Assembly: GCA_910579035.1 (NCBI GenBank) | Contig: CAJTSR010000021.1 | Location: forward strand, 1-53,612 | From: an uncultured Muribaculaceae bacterium | GTDB taxonomy: Bacteria; Bacteroidota; Bacteroidia; Bacteroidales; Muribaculaceae | DNA: 53,612 nucleotides | Direction of reading: 5' to 3' | Part shown: piece after piece, positions 1 to 7,898 of the stretch | How the letters are laid out: every line of letters begins with the position of its first letter | Numbering within the stretch: position 1 is the first letter of the stretch | Position numbers and translations under genes: made by a program | Notes under the pieces: generated by a model | What the model was told of the DNA's origin: nothing | Database searches by the model: none | The model's input: only the letters and a program-made list of their open reading frames with translations

Positions 1-3000
1 CGCTGCACCTCGCGCCCGAGGGCGTCGTGGTAGCGGGCCTCGAGGCGCGGGATGCCGTCGTCGCCGCAGTCGAGGCTGCCGGTGGGCAGGCCCCACGGCG
101 AGCCGAGGCGCGACAGCGCGTAGCCGGCCTGAGGCACGAAGGCGAGGCCGTCGACGCCCGTGGCGAAGCCGTGGCCGTCGTAGTACCACGCGGACTTGAT
201 GCCGAAACCGGGCGGGTAGCTGCCCGAATAGTGCCAGTCGTTGGCACCGGGCGAGAAGTCGGCGCGGCAGCAGGCGAGGTGCGCCTCCAGCGAGGCCCCG
301 GTCATCTCTGCAGTGCCGCGCACGGCGGCACGCCCCAGCCCGTCGTGGTAGTGCAGCAGCCACTGCCCGTCGCCCATCGCCGGCAGGCGCTCCGCCGCGA
401 GGCGGCCGCCGGGGCTGTAGGCGTACTCGGAGGCGGCGCCGCCGGGCACGCGGGCGTACACCACGCGGTCGGCGCCGTCGTGGCGGTACTCGAAGGCGTG
501 GTCGGCAAGGGCCTGCGCCCCGGCGTCATAGTCGCCGTCAGCGATCACCGGCGGCAGTATCCACCGCAGGCGCCCCCAGGGGTCGTAGACATAGCGGGTG
601 TCCAGATAGTCGCCGGCGGAGCCCTCGCGCCGCAGCAGCGGGCGCCCCTCCCAGTCGGCGAACTCGTACACCTCGCGGCCGTCTTCGTCGACCGAGAGCG
701 TCACCGACGCCATGCCCGCAGGCAGGGCGCCGCCGTGGCTTATGGCGCCCGAGGCGTCGGCCTCGAGCCGGGGGCAGGACCACGCCCCCGAGGCCTTGTT
801 GACGCCGCGAGTGACGGTGGCGCGGCGCCCCGACTCCTTCCACGCCGCACCGGCCTTGAGCTCGGAGGTGCGCAGGCCGCGGGGCGACGCCTCGTAGCCG
901 TAGTCGGTCCAGTCGGAGGCTGCGGCGGGACGCGACGGCGCCGGGCGCGACACCCGCGCCACGCGCCCCATGGCGTCGTACTCCGTGAACACGCTCGCGG
1001 AACCCGACGACGGCAGCCCCGACGGCGACGTGGCGCCCCCCTGGTGGTCGCGCCGCTCCACCGGGCGCCCGCGCCCGTCGTAATGGTCGGTGACGGTGTG
1101 CTTTCGCCCCGCCGCCGTCAGCCACCGCTCGGAGCGGGCATGGTTGGAGCCGTCGTGGCTCACGCGGTAGGAGTACGTGGCCGAGGTGCCCAGAGGCGTG
1201 GCCGACGACGACAGGCGCCCGGCCTCGTCGTAGGCGTAGGCCTCGGTGCTCCCCCACTCCGAGGTGAGCGACGCCACGCCCACCAGGGGACGGTACAGCG
1301 CCCGGGTGCACAGCCCCGACGCCGACGACTCCAGCGCCAGTCCCTCTGCGGCGCCCCGCGAGGCTGCCTGCCCGTGGCGCCGGACGGCCTCGGCGTAGGT
1401 GCTGCCGCGTATCTGCCACACGGGCAGCGTCGACCCGTAGCCCCACAGGAAGGCCGTCGGCACGCCGTCGCCGTCGGTGAGGCCCGCAAGCTGGCCAAGA
1501 TCGTTGTAGAAATAACGGGGCGACACAAGAGTGTCGGCCATCCCCGTGTGCCACCGCCGCGTGCGCGCCGTGCGGAACAGGCGTCCCGACAGATGCTCGT
1601 ACTCAGCCTCGGTCGTGGTGACGGCGGAGCCGCGGGTGGTGACCCCGCGCAGGGGCACCCCGACAGCGCCGGACGAAACCATCGCCGCCTCGACCCCGCC
1701 GCGCGACGCCTCGGGGTACGCCACCTCGACCGTGCGCGAGCGGTCGCCGCACGCCGTCGTGATCCTCTCCGGAAGCCCCGTGCCGCCCCGGTAGGCCGTG
1801 GACTGCACCGTCGTCATGCTGTCACCGTCGTGGTAGACCGTCGTCTCGGTCCGCACGAGCCGCTCGGCCTGCCCGACGATGCCGTACATGACCACCGAGT
1901 AGGGAAACCGCTCACCGTGATAGTCATACCCCAGATCGATATAGCCGTGATGCCCGCCGTCGAAATAACGGCCCCCGTCGAGGTCGGGCGACGCGGCCGA
2001 CCCCGTGCCCATCTGTATCATGTCGCGCAGCACGTGGAACGACATCAGCGACACCGCCGGCGTGAGGCCGTAACGGTTGGCCGTCCGCGACACCTTCTCG
2101 TAGCCCGACCCCGCGCTGCGGTACACCGTGGTCTCGACAAGCTGCGGCCCGTTGCTGAACACCCTGTTCAGGGAGCCGATGGCGCGGCGCCCGAAATCGT
2201 TTATTATCAGGTTGTGACGCGGGTTTATGTCTGCAAATCGGTACTCCGTCTTGCCCTCTGAGTGCGTCTCGGTGACCCGCTCGTACCACAGCGGCACCTC
2301 CCCGATGTCGTACCGCATGTAGTCCGACACCGGCAGTATGCTCACAAGCCGCACGGGGCAGTAGTACTTGTCCGTAATGCTCACCCAGTTGCCCAGCGGC
2401 ATCGCCGCGTCCTGCACGTTGACGAAGGTCGAGGCCGACGGCACGGCGCGCACCGTCGCCGGGGGGTACGAGTAGCGCACAACCTGCGGCGACGCGTCGC
2501 CGGGACCCTCCGACATCGTTATGCTTCGCACACGCAGCCCCCCGCCGAACGACAGCAGCGGGTCGTAATCGTGGCGTATGTTGGAGTCGTTCTCCGTCCG
2601 GACAGGCGCGAAACGGTGCGCCTCGTACTCGAACGCCGCCGTGGCGCCCGTCGGGTAGGTCACCGCGCGGAGCATGTCGGCATGCATCGCCTGCTCGTCG
2701 ACCGAGCGGTCGGCATCGCCGAGGGGCGAGTGGTAGCGGTGGCGGTTGTCAGCGGCATGCGGCAGCAATGTGCGGAACGACAGCCGCGGCTCGAGCGACT
2801 GGTTGTCCCTGCCGTTGTAAAAGCCCCACCAGTCCTGCGCCTGAGGGTTGTGCACGCCCCCGGGGTGGTAGTCGAACGCGTAAGGGGCGCCCTCGCCCGT
2901 GTCAATGCCCGTCAGCACCGCGCGGCAGTAGCCCGTTTCCCTGTACGACAGCGACACCGAGCGGACCACCGACGTCCCCGACAGCACCCTGATATCAGTG

Positions 3001-3656
3001 TAAAAACACCTCTGCGGACCGCCGAGCCCGAACTCGACGCTGCCCCCCGGGAAATCTATGCCCCTGAGCAACAGCGACACACCGTCGGGATTGACGCGGC
3101 TCAGCACGCCGTCGGCAATGTCCGTGTTCTCGAAATCCGGATCGAAATTGTTGCCCCAGAACTGGTAAGGGTCGCGGTTGTCGATATACGAAGCCCCGCC
3201 TATGTAAGTCATCGTGAACGAGTTGTTCCCCGTCAGATCCCACCTGAAGCTTATGCAGCGCCCCGAGGCAAGGTCGATGCGGCGCAGCGCCCACCCCGTG
3301 CGGTTCTCATAAGGATCTATGCTCCCGTCGCAGGCATACTCGTACGGCGCCCCGAACACATAGCGCGTCCCGTCCGGCCCCGTCACCGTGATGCTGTCAA
3401 GGCGCGCGTCTGCCGCCACCGAGTACTCCCCGTCGCCCGTGCCAACAAACTCGTACGGGCTCTTTGTCGCGTCCAGCACCCGGGTGAGGGTCCGACACGG
3501 CAGCGCCAGCGTCACAATGTCGTGCTGGCAGTCAAGCCTCCGGCCCGTGTCGTGCGGATGCCGCATGTTGTTGGCCACGCACTCGTAAGCCGTGAGATAA
3601 GTCTCAACCGGCGGGAAGGAATAGCACGGCTCGTAGTGCTCGTCGGGCCGCCCCAT
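1..3656 (-). CDS. RHS/YD-repeat surface protein, C-terminus cut off by the window edge
   Basis: About 1,218 residues are readable in one open frame that leaves the window at position 1. YD-type repeats are visible, for example YAYDEAGRLSSS (near 1203-1244), YHDGRGRPVERR (near 1051-1084), EYDAMGRVARVS (near 950-990), YVYDPWGRLRW (near 561-600) and YSPGGRLAAERL (near 380-420). The N-terminal third is beta-rich, with tyrosines and DP/GG turns. RHS proteins of Bacteroidales are secreted, large and polymorphic, and often carry a toxin or adhesive C-terminal domain. That domain lies outside this window. The ATG at 3656 is a conservative start with no signal peptide. A GTG at 3764 is in frame, and a signal-peptide-like ATG at 3775 lies in another frame (see findings). 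The gene is clearly more GC-rich than its neighbours. Long open frames on the opposite strand are shadows of its codon bias. The family is fairly sure; the role is unknown. Confidence 0.8.
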   Translation of the reverse strand, partial: MGRPDEHYEPCYSFPPVETYLTAYECVANNMRHPHDTGRRLDCQHDIVTLALPCRTLTRVLDATKSPYEFVGTGDGEYSVAADARLDSITVTGPDGTRYVFGAPYEYACDGSIDPYENRTGWALRRIDLASGRCISFRWDLTGNNSFTMTYIGGASYIDNRDPYQFWGNNFDPDFENTDIADGVLSRVNPDGVSLLLRGIDFPGGSVEFGLGGPQRCFYTDIRVLSGTSVVRSVSLSYRETGYCRAVLTGIDTGEGAPYAFDYHPGGVHNPQAQDWWGFYNGRDNQSLEPRLSFRTLLPHAADNRHRYHSPLGDADRSVDEQAMHADMLRAVTYPTGATAAFEYEAHRFAPVRTENDSNIRHDYDPLLSFGGGLRVRSITMSEGPGDASPQVVRYSYPPATVRAVPSASTFVNVQDAAMPLGNWVSITDKYYCPVRLVSILPVSDYMRYDIGEVPLWYERVTETHSEGKTEYRFADINPRHNLIINDFGRRAIGSLNRVFSNGPQLVETTVYRSAGSGYEKVSRTANRYGLTPAVSLMSFHVLRDMIQMGTGSAASPDLDGGRYFDGGHHGYIDLGYDYHGERFPYSVVMYGIVGQAERLVRTETTVYHDGDSMTTVQSTAYRGGTGLPERITTACGDRSRTVEVAYPEASRGGVEAAMVSSGAVGVPLRGVTTRGSAVTTTEAEYEHLSGRLFRTARTRRWHTGMADTLVSPRYFYNDLGQLAGLTDGDGVPTAFLWGYGSTLPVWQIRGSTYAEAVRRHGQAASRGAAEGLALESSASGLCTRALYRPLVGVASLTSEWGSTEAYAYDEAGRLSSSATPLGTSATYSYRVSHDGSNHARSERWLTAAGRKHTVTDHYDGRGRPVERRDHQGGATSPSGLPSSGSASVFTEYDAMGRVARVSRPAPSRPAAASDWTDYGYEASPRGLRTSELKAGAAWKESGRRATVTRGVNKASGAWSCPRLEADASGAISHGGALPAGMASVTLSVDEDGREVYEFADWEGRPLLRREGSAGDYLDTRYVYDPWGRLRWILPPVIADGDYDAGAQALADHAFEYRHDGADRVVYARVPGGAASEYAYSPGGRLAAERLPAMGDGQWLLHYHDGLGRAAVRGTAEMTGASLEAHLACCRADFSPGANDWHYSGSYPPGFGIKSAWYYDGHGFATGVDGLAFVPQAGYALSRLGSPWGLPTGSLDCGDDGIPRLEARYHDALGREVQ

Positions 3657-3809
3657 GGCAGCCCCGCCGGGCACCAAGCCGCCGCAGCCGCCACGGTCGC
3701 CGCCGCCAGAGCGCGCCCAGCCCCGGAGGCACGCAGCCCCCGCCGCAAAACGACGCAACAGCACTTCAGACCCATAACTCTCCCGGGGCTTTGCGCCCCC
3801 TCCTCCCCC

Positions 3810-3841
3810 CAAATATACAACCACTATCCGAGGCGTGCAAC
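3810..3841 (-). promoter_or_regulatory. Promoter of the RHS gene
   Basis: Read on the minus strand, GTTG (3841-3838), 20 bp, then TATATTTG (3817-3810). This matches the Bacteroidetes TTTG / TAnnTTTG promoter with one mismatch in the -33 box. The predicted transcript would start near 3803. That leaves about 28 nt before the ATG at 3775 and about 150 nt before the ATG at 3656. Confidence 0.6.
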
Positions 3842-3935
3842 AATTTATGTTTTAAAACATATAAAAAGCCAAAAATTCTTAACAAAACTCAAAAACGGGC
3901 CGCGTGTTAAATGAGCTAAAACGCGATATGAAAAA

Positions 3936-3967
3936 TTTGCGCGAAAGCCTGCTTTTGGCTAACTTTG
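3936..3967 (+). promoter_or_regulatory. Promoter of the pgi operon
   Basis: TTTG at 3936-3939, exactly 20 bp, then TAACTTTG at 3960-3967. This is a perfect match to the Bacteroidetes sigma-ABfr consensus. The expected transcription start is about 3972-3974, which rules out any start codon before 3998 for pgi. Confidence 0.85.
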
Positions 3968-3997
3968 CAATTCAATATCAAAACATATTTTATCCTC

Positions 3998-5329
3998 ATG
4001 GAAAAGATTCAAGTAAACGTAGGCGGCGCGTCCGCCTTTGTGAGCGCTTCGGGTATCGAAGCCCTTGTTCCAGACGGCAAGGCCGCCCTTGCAAAACTTA
4101 CCGACGGCACCGGGCTCGGCAACGACTTTCTCGGCTGGGTAAAACTACCTACCGAAACAAGCGACGAGCTCCTTGACGACATCAATGCCACCGCATCACG
4201 CCTGTGCGAGCTTTGCGACGTGGTTGTGGCCATCGGCATAGGCGGCAGCTATCTCGGAGCAAAGGCCGTAATCGAGGCTCTCTCAAACTCGTTTGCATCA
4301 TATATCCCCTCCAACACCCCCAAAGTGCTTTTCGCCGGACAGAACATAGGCGAAGACTACCTCTACGAGCTTAAAGAATACCTCCGCGACAAGAAATTCG
4401 GCATAATCGTGATATCCAAATCGGGTACCACCACCGAACCTGCAATAGCATTCCGCGTGCTCCGCGAACAGCTCGAAGCCCAGATGGGTCGCGAAGAAGC
4501 CAACAAGCGCATCGTGGCCGTGACCGACGAACACCGCGGCGCCCTGCGCACACTCGCCAACACCGAGGGCTATAAGACATATGTGATAGCCGACAACGTT
4601 GGCGGCCGATTCTCCGTCCTCACCCCGGTAGGCCTGCTGCCCATCGCCGTGGCCGGATTCGACATCAAGGCTCTTGTGGAAGGTGCGCGACAGATGGAAA
4701 AAGCCACCCTTTCGGGCAGCGACTCTTCCGCAATGACATATGCCATATACCGCAACGCCCTCTACCGCTCCGGAAAGAAGATAGAGATTCTGGTAAACTA
4801 CAACCCCAAGCTCCATTTCTTCGGCGAATGGTGGAAGCAGCTTTACGGCGAAAGCGAGGGCAAAGACCACAAAGGAATATACCCTGCCGCTGTCGACAAC
4901 ACCACAGACCTCCACTCTATGGGACAGTGGATTCAGGAAGGCGAGCGCATAATTTTTGAAACAGTAATCTCTGTGGCAAAAGCCGACAACGAACTTCGCA
5001 TACCCTTTGAAGAATCGAACCTCGACGGCCTTAACTACATAGCCGGAAAGCGCGTCGACGAAGTAAACAAAATGGCCGAACTCGGCACACGCATCGCCCA
5101 TATCGACGGCGGCGTACCCAATTTGCAGGTAGTGATGCCTGCCATAACGGAGCAATCCCTCGGACAGCTCATTTACTTCTTTGAGGCAGCCTGCGGCATC
5201 AGCGGCTACATACTCGATGTAAACCCCTTCAACCAGCCCGGCGTGGAAGCATACAAACGCAATATGTTCGCACTCCTCGAAAAGCCCGGCTACGAAGAAG
5301 AAACAGCCGCAATCAAGGCTAAAATCTGA
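3998..5329 (+). CDS. pgi: Glucose-6-phosphate isomerase
   Basis: This enzyme interconverts glucose 6-phosphate and fructose 6-phosphate in the cytoplasm, in glycolysis and gluconeogenesis. The 443-residue protein has the SIS-fold features of the short bacterial PGI type: GIGGSYLGAK near residue 80, ISKSGTTTEPA near 138 for phosphate binding, GESEGKDHKG near 283, and the family signature GQWIQEGERIIFETVI near 309. The length fits the Bacteroides and Firmicutes form (about 445) rather than the 550-residue enterobacterial form. The ATG at 3998 is chosen because an upstream in-frame TTG at 3965 lies inside the promoter -7 box. It is the first gene of a pgi-murI-dtd-crp-like unit, with only 4 bp to the next start. 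Confidence 0.97.
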   Translation: MEKIQVNVGGASAFVSASGIEALVPDGKAALAKLTDGTGLGNDFLGWVKLPTETSDELLDDINATASRLCELCDVVVAIGIGGSYLGAKAVIEALSNSFASYIPSNTPKVLFAGQNIGEDYLYELKEYLRDKKFGIIVISKSGTTTEPAIAFRVLREQLEAQMGREEANKRIVAVTDEHRGALRTLANTEGYKTYVIADNVGGRFSVLTPVGLLPIAVAGFDIKALVEGARQMEKATLSGSDSSAMTYAIYRNALYRSGKKIEILVNYNPKLHFFGEWWKQLYGESEGKDHKGIYPAAVDNTTDLHSMGQWIQEGERIIFETVISVAKADNELRIPFEESNLDGLNYIAGKRVDEVNKMAELGTRIAHIDGGVPNLQVVMPAITEQSLGQLIYFFEAACGISGYILDVNPFNQPGVEAYKRNMFALLEKPGYEEETAAIKAKI

Positions 5330-5333
5330 CACT

Positions 5334-6161
5334 TTGCAAGCAAGTTTGGGTCCGATAGGTGTATTCGACTCCGGCTTCGGAGGACTGACCATTCTCAAAG
5401 AGCTACGCCGCGCGCTTCCCGACGCAGACTATCTATATCTGGGAGATAACGCCCGCGCTCCGTATGGCACACGCTCGTTCCGCTTGGTCTACGAGTTCAC
5501 ACTTCAGGCTGTGCAGAAACTTTTCGAGCAAGGCTGCCACCTCGTAATCCTTGCCTGCAACACAGCCTCGGCAAAGGCTCTGCGCAGCATACAGCAGCGC
5601 GACCTGCCCCTTATCGACCCCACCCGCCGGGTACTCGGCGTAATCCGACCTACCGTAGAGGCCGTCGGCTCCCGCACACACAGCGGAGCCGTCGGCCTTT
5701 TCGCCACTCCGGGCACCGTTGCGTCCGGCTCATATGAAATCGAAATCGACAAACACTCGCCGGGAACCCGGGTATATACCCACGCATGCCCTATGTGGGT
5801 GCCACTTGTCGAAAACCTCGAGGCAGACGACCCCGGGGCGGATTATTTTGTAAAAAAGGACATCGACGCCCTGTTCGGCAAAAATCCCGACATAGACACT
5901 CTCATACTCGGATGCACCCACTACCCCATCCTACTTCCCAAGATACGGCAGTACGTACCCGCCGGAGTCGAAATACTGTCGCAGGGCGAGATAGTGGCAG
6001 CATCTCTGCTCGACTATCTTGAGCGTCATCCCGAAATCAACGAGCGCATAAGCCGCGGAGGCACTGCGACGTACCTCACCACGGAAACGGCCGACAAATT
6101 CAACCATCTCGCCTCGGCTTTTATGGGAACGGCCGTCGAGGCCGACACAATAAGGCTCTAA
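5334..6161 (+). CDS. murI: Glutamate racemase
   Basis: MurI converts L-glutamate to D-glutamate for peptidoglycan precursors. The N-terminal IGVFDSGFGGLT motif is visible. So are the two catalytic-cysteine motifs ACNTAS (Cys75) and GCTHYP (Cys194), each followed by Thr as the family requires. Its length of 275 residues is typical. No ATG exists at the 5' end. The start taken here is TTG at 5334, 4 bp after the pgi stop. A second TTG at 5346 would shorten the protein by four residues and still keep the FDSG motif. The tight spacing implies co-transcription with pgi and perhaps translational coupling, which may explain the weak start codon. Confidence 0.95.
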   Translation: MQASLGPIGVFDSGFGGLTILKELRRALPDADYLYLGDNARAPYGTRSFRLVYEFTLQAVQKLFEQGCHLVILACNTASAKALRSIQQRDLPLIDPTRRVLGVIRPTVEAVGSRTHSGAVGLFATPGTVASGSYEIEIDKHSPGTRVYTHACPMWVPLVENLEADDPGADYFVKKDIDALFGKNPDIDTLILGCTHYPILLPKIRQYVPAGVEILSQGEIVAASLLDYLERHPEINERISRGGTATYLTTETADKFNHLASAFMGTAVEADTIRL

Positions 6162-6183
6162 CCGCAAACACACCCCGACAGCA

Positions 6184-6636
6184 ATGAGATTGGTAATACA
6201 ACGCGTCACAGAAGCCTCAGTGACAATCGACGGCAAAAAAGTATCCGAAATCGGCCGCGGTCTGCTCGTACTCGTAGGCGTTGAGCATGGCGACACTGCC
6301 GACGATATGAAATGGCTTGCAGCCAAAACAGCCTCTCTGCGCATATTCAACGACGAAAAAGGGGTAATGAACCGCTCTGTCACCGACATTGGAGGTAACA
6401 TACTTGCCGTGAGCCAGTTTACACTGACGGCATCGACCAAGAAAGGCAACCGCCCGAGCTACATACGGGCTGCCGGACACGATTTGGCCGTGCCTCTCTA
6501 CGAAGCGTACTGCAGCGAGGTTGAGTCGATTACAGACTGCCCTGTAGCGCGCGGAGTATTTGGCGCCGATATGGCTGTGGCCTTGGTCAATGACGGTCCT
6601 GTGACCATCATAATCGACTCAAAGCTGCGGGAATAG
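6184..6636 (+). CDS. dtd: D-aminoacyl-tRNA deacylase
   Basis: Dtd removes D-amino acids wrongly attached to tRNA and also clears glycine from tRNA-Ala. The 150-residue length is the family norm. The SQFTL motif (residues 77-81) and the C-terminal NDGPVT motif (136-141), which carries the cross-subunit Gly-cisPro site, are both intact. The N-terminus MRLVIQRVTEASVTI is canonical. It lies 22 bp after murI. Pairing a D-glutamate producer with a D-aminoacyl-tRNA proofreader is functionally sensible, though the pairing could be coincidental. Confidence 0.96.
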   Translation: MRLVIQRVTEASVTIDGKKVSEIGRGLLVLVGVEHGDTADDMKWLAAKTASLRIFNDEKGVMNRSVTDIGGNILAVSQFTLTASTKKGNRPSYIRAAGHDLAVPLYEAYCSEVESITDCPVARGVFGADMAVALVNDGPVTIIIDSKLRE

Positions 6637-6642
6637 CCGACT

Positions 6643-7212
6643 ATGGACGCGCGCAACAAATTCAACACATACATGGAGAGCCCGCCGATTAGCTACTGGC
6701 GGGACTTATGCCTGCAAGAAGGCACGCTGCGCCACTATGACAAAGGCGAGAACTTTGTTTCTGTCGGCACCGTTGGCCGGTATATCGGCTTAATCAAAAC
6801 CGGCACGCTGAAATATGTGGCTTTCAGCGAAGATGGTTCGGAGCATGTGGTCGGGCTTGAATTTGCCGATGAATTTGTAGCCGATTATCCTTTTTCACTA
6901 CGTGGCCAAAAAGCGAGGATTTCCATCGTTGCCGAAACGCCATGCGATATTTATTGCCTTTCGACTGCCGCCCTAAGCGAACGGCTTAAAAACGACCCCG
7001 ACTTCAGGGAGATCGTGACCATAAGCACCGAAGCCGTGTTTTCCACTGCTTATGACCGATATATCGACTTACACACCAAAACGCCCAAGGAACGATATAA
7101 CATCCTGATTTCGCAGCACCCTGAACTATTTTTACTTTTTCCGCTCAAAGACATAGCCTCTTTCCTGAACATCACTCCGACACATCTCAGCCGCTTACGG
7201 AAAAATCGCTGA
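6643..7212 (+). CDS. Crp/Fnr-family transcriptional regulator
   Basis: A 189-residue protein with a cyclic-nucleotide-binding-type beta-roll at about residues 25-115. Recognisable parts are LIKTGTLKYVAFSEDGSEH and a jelly-roll continuing to about CDIYCLS. A long helix follows, then a short C-terminal helix-turn-helix (KDIASFLNITPTHLSRLRK, about 165-187). The phosphate-binding cassette for cAMP is not obvious, as is usual in the short Crp-like proteins of Bacteroidetes. The effector is therefore unknown. It starts 6 bp after dtd and probably closes the pgi operon. Immediately after its TGA the same frame stays open for about 85 codons without any usual start codon (see findings). Confidence 0.85.
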   Translation: MDARNKFNTYMESPPISYWRDLCLQEGTLRHYDKGENFVSVGTVGRYIGLIKTGTLKYVAFSEDGSEHVVGLEFADEFVADYPFSLRGQKARISIVAETPCDIYCLSTAALSERLKNDPDFREIVTISTEAVFSTAYDRYIDLHTKTPKERYNILISQHPELFLLFPLKDIASFLNITPTHLSRLRKNR

Positions 7213-7452
7213 GCCACGACTCACTTTTCAACATTTGTTGAGGACATTGATGCAGCTACTCCATATCTTTGTGCATCAATCATATCTAAGGTAACTATAC
7301 GACAAAAATGTTGGGGCGAATTTAGTAATCCTCATTATCATGCTTTTAAATATGAGCAATCTTTTCGTCAACCTGTAAAGAATAGCTTTCCTCTATGCCA
7401 AGGACTGAACCGAGGATTACGTAATAAAATAACAGCTTATCATACAGCGCAG

Positions 7453-7485
7453 AAGCCTCGACGTTGATGTCGAGGCTTTTGCTTT
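7453..7485 (+). terminator. Rho-independent terminator
   Basis: Perfect 10-bp stem AAGCCTCGAC (7453-7462) / GTCGAGGCTT (7469-7478) with a 6-nt loop, then TTGCTTT. It probably ends the pgi-murI-dtd-crp transcript about 240 nt after the last stop codon. Confidence 0.85.
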
Positions 7486-7564
7486 GAAACATCGTCCGTT
7501 ATACTTCCAAGAACTCTGATAGATATTACAGAGATATTACATTCCGCTATTTTTAATTGATAAA

Positions 7565-7596
7565 TTTGCGGAGATAAATAATTATACTTAACTTTG
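7565..7596 (+). promoter_or_regulatory. Promoter of the structured RNA
   Basis: TTTG at 7565-7568, exactly 20 bp, then TAACTTTG at 7589-7596. It is identical in boxes and spacing to the pgi promoter. The predicted start is about 7601-7603. No protein start follows before the terminator at 7811-7852. Confidence 0.85.
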
Positions 7597-7602
7597 CACT
7601 AT

Positions 7603-7852
7603 CAAAACACCTGCTGAGCTTAGGCCATCGATTATTTACATGTCAAATCAATAAAGAGAATCTAAGCTAAGGCATACCGCGAAAGCCAACGTCGAGATGA
7701 CAGTAGGACTGCGTGTAGAGAGGTGTTGCACAGTAGGTAAGTATGATATAATCTCTACATCAGATGCAAATAGTCATCTGAACTTGAATCTGAAATGCCT
7801 AATGGCTTAGGTCCTCATCTCGTTGCCGAAACGAGTTAAGGACTTTTTTTTT
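7603..7852 (+). ncRNA. Free-standing structured small RNA, family not identified
   Basis: A segment of about 250 nt bounded by a perfect promoter and a strong terminator, with no credible reading frame. Visible helices are AGCTTAG (7617-7623) with CTAAGCT (7662-7668), GTAGAGA (7715-7721) with TCTCTAC (7752-7758), and TCAGATG (7760-7766) with CATCTGA (7775-7781). AGGCAT (7670-7675) can pair with ATGCCT (7795-7800). The 5' arm TTAGGC (7620-7625) can instead pair with GCCTAA (7797-7802), with flanking ACCT/AGGT and GAGC/GCTT pairs, so two exclusive folds are possible. The long closing stem and size suggest 6S RNA as one candidate. I do not see the hallmarks of tmRNA, RNase P RNA or SRP RNA. The existence of an RNA gene is well supported; its identity is open. 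Confidence 0.7.
7811..7852 (+). terminator. Rho-independent terminator of the structured RNA
   Basis: GTCCT (7811-7815) pairs with AGGAC (7839-7843) and CTCGTT (7819-7824) with AACGAG (7830-7835) across a small internal loop. Nine T residues follow (7844-7852). The end of the T tract overlaps the -33 TTTG of the next promoter. Confidence 0.9.
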
Positions 7853-7881
7853 GCCCATACTCTCCAAAAATTGTACTTTTG
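7850..7881 (+). promoter_or_regulatory. Promoter of the sensor kinase-tamL operon
   Basis: TTTG at 7850-7853, 20 bp, then TACTTTTG at 7874-7881, a perfect consensus match. The -33 box is formed by the last bases of the preceding terminator T tract. The expected transcript start is about 7886-7888. Confidence 0.85.
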
Positions 7882-7898
7882 TAGTAAATAACAGAAAC

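Larger units (their letters stand above)
7213..7602. other. Non-coding gap after the Crp-like gene
   Basis: No convincing protein gene is present. The segment holds an isolated -7-like box TATCTTTG (7264-7271) whose nearest TTTG (7234-7237) is 26 bp away, too far for the usual promoter. It also holds a 9-bp inverted repeat GTAATCCTC (7325-7333) / GAGGATTAC (7412-7420), a strong terminator at 7453-7485, and the promoter of the next RNA at 7565-7596. It could be the 3' untranslated region of the pgi operon, a weak small RNA, or the remains of a gene. Confidence 0.5.

Noticed and set aside
538..1554. Minus-strand frame of 338 residues in another phase
   Set aside because: Its composition is Arg/Gly/Ala-rich junk from high GC; the RHS frame with YD repeats covers the same DNA.
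27..3914. Two long plus-strand open frames (27-2261 and 2262-3914)
   Set aside because: They are codon-for-codon complements of the minus-strand RHS gene, with low-complexity Arg/Val/His-rich translations and no domain pattern.
7603..7852. tmRNA, RNase P RNA, SRP RNA or a common riboswitch
   Set aside because: The conserved core motifs of these RNAs were not found. The RNA ends in its own terminator about 50 nt before the next gene's start codon, and that gene has its own promoter, so it is not a simple leader.
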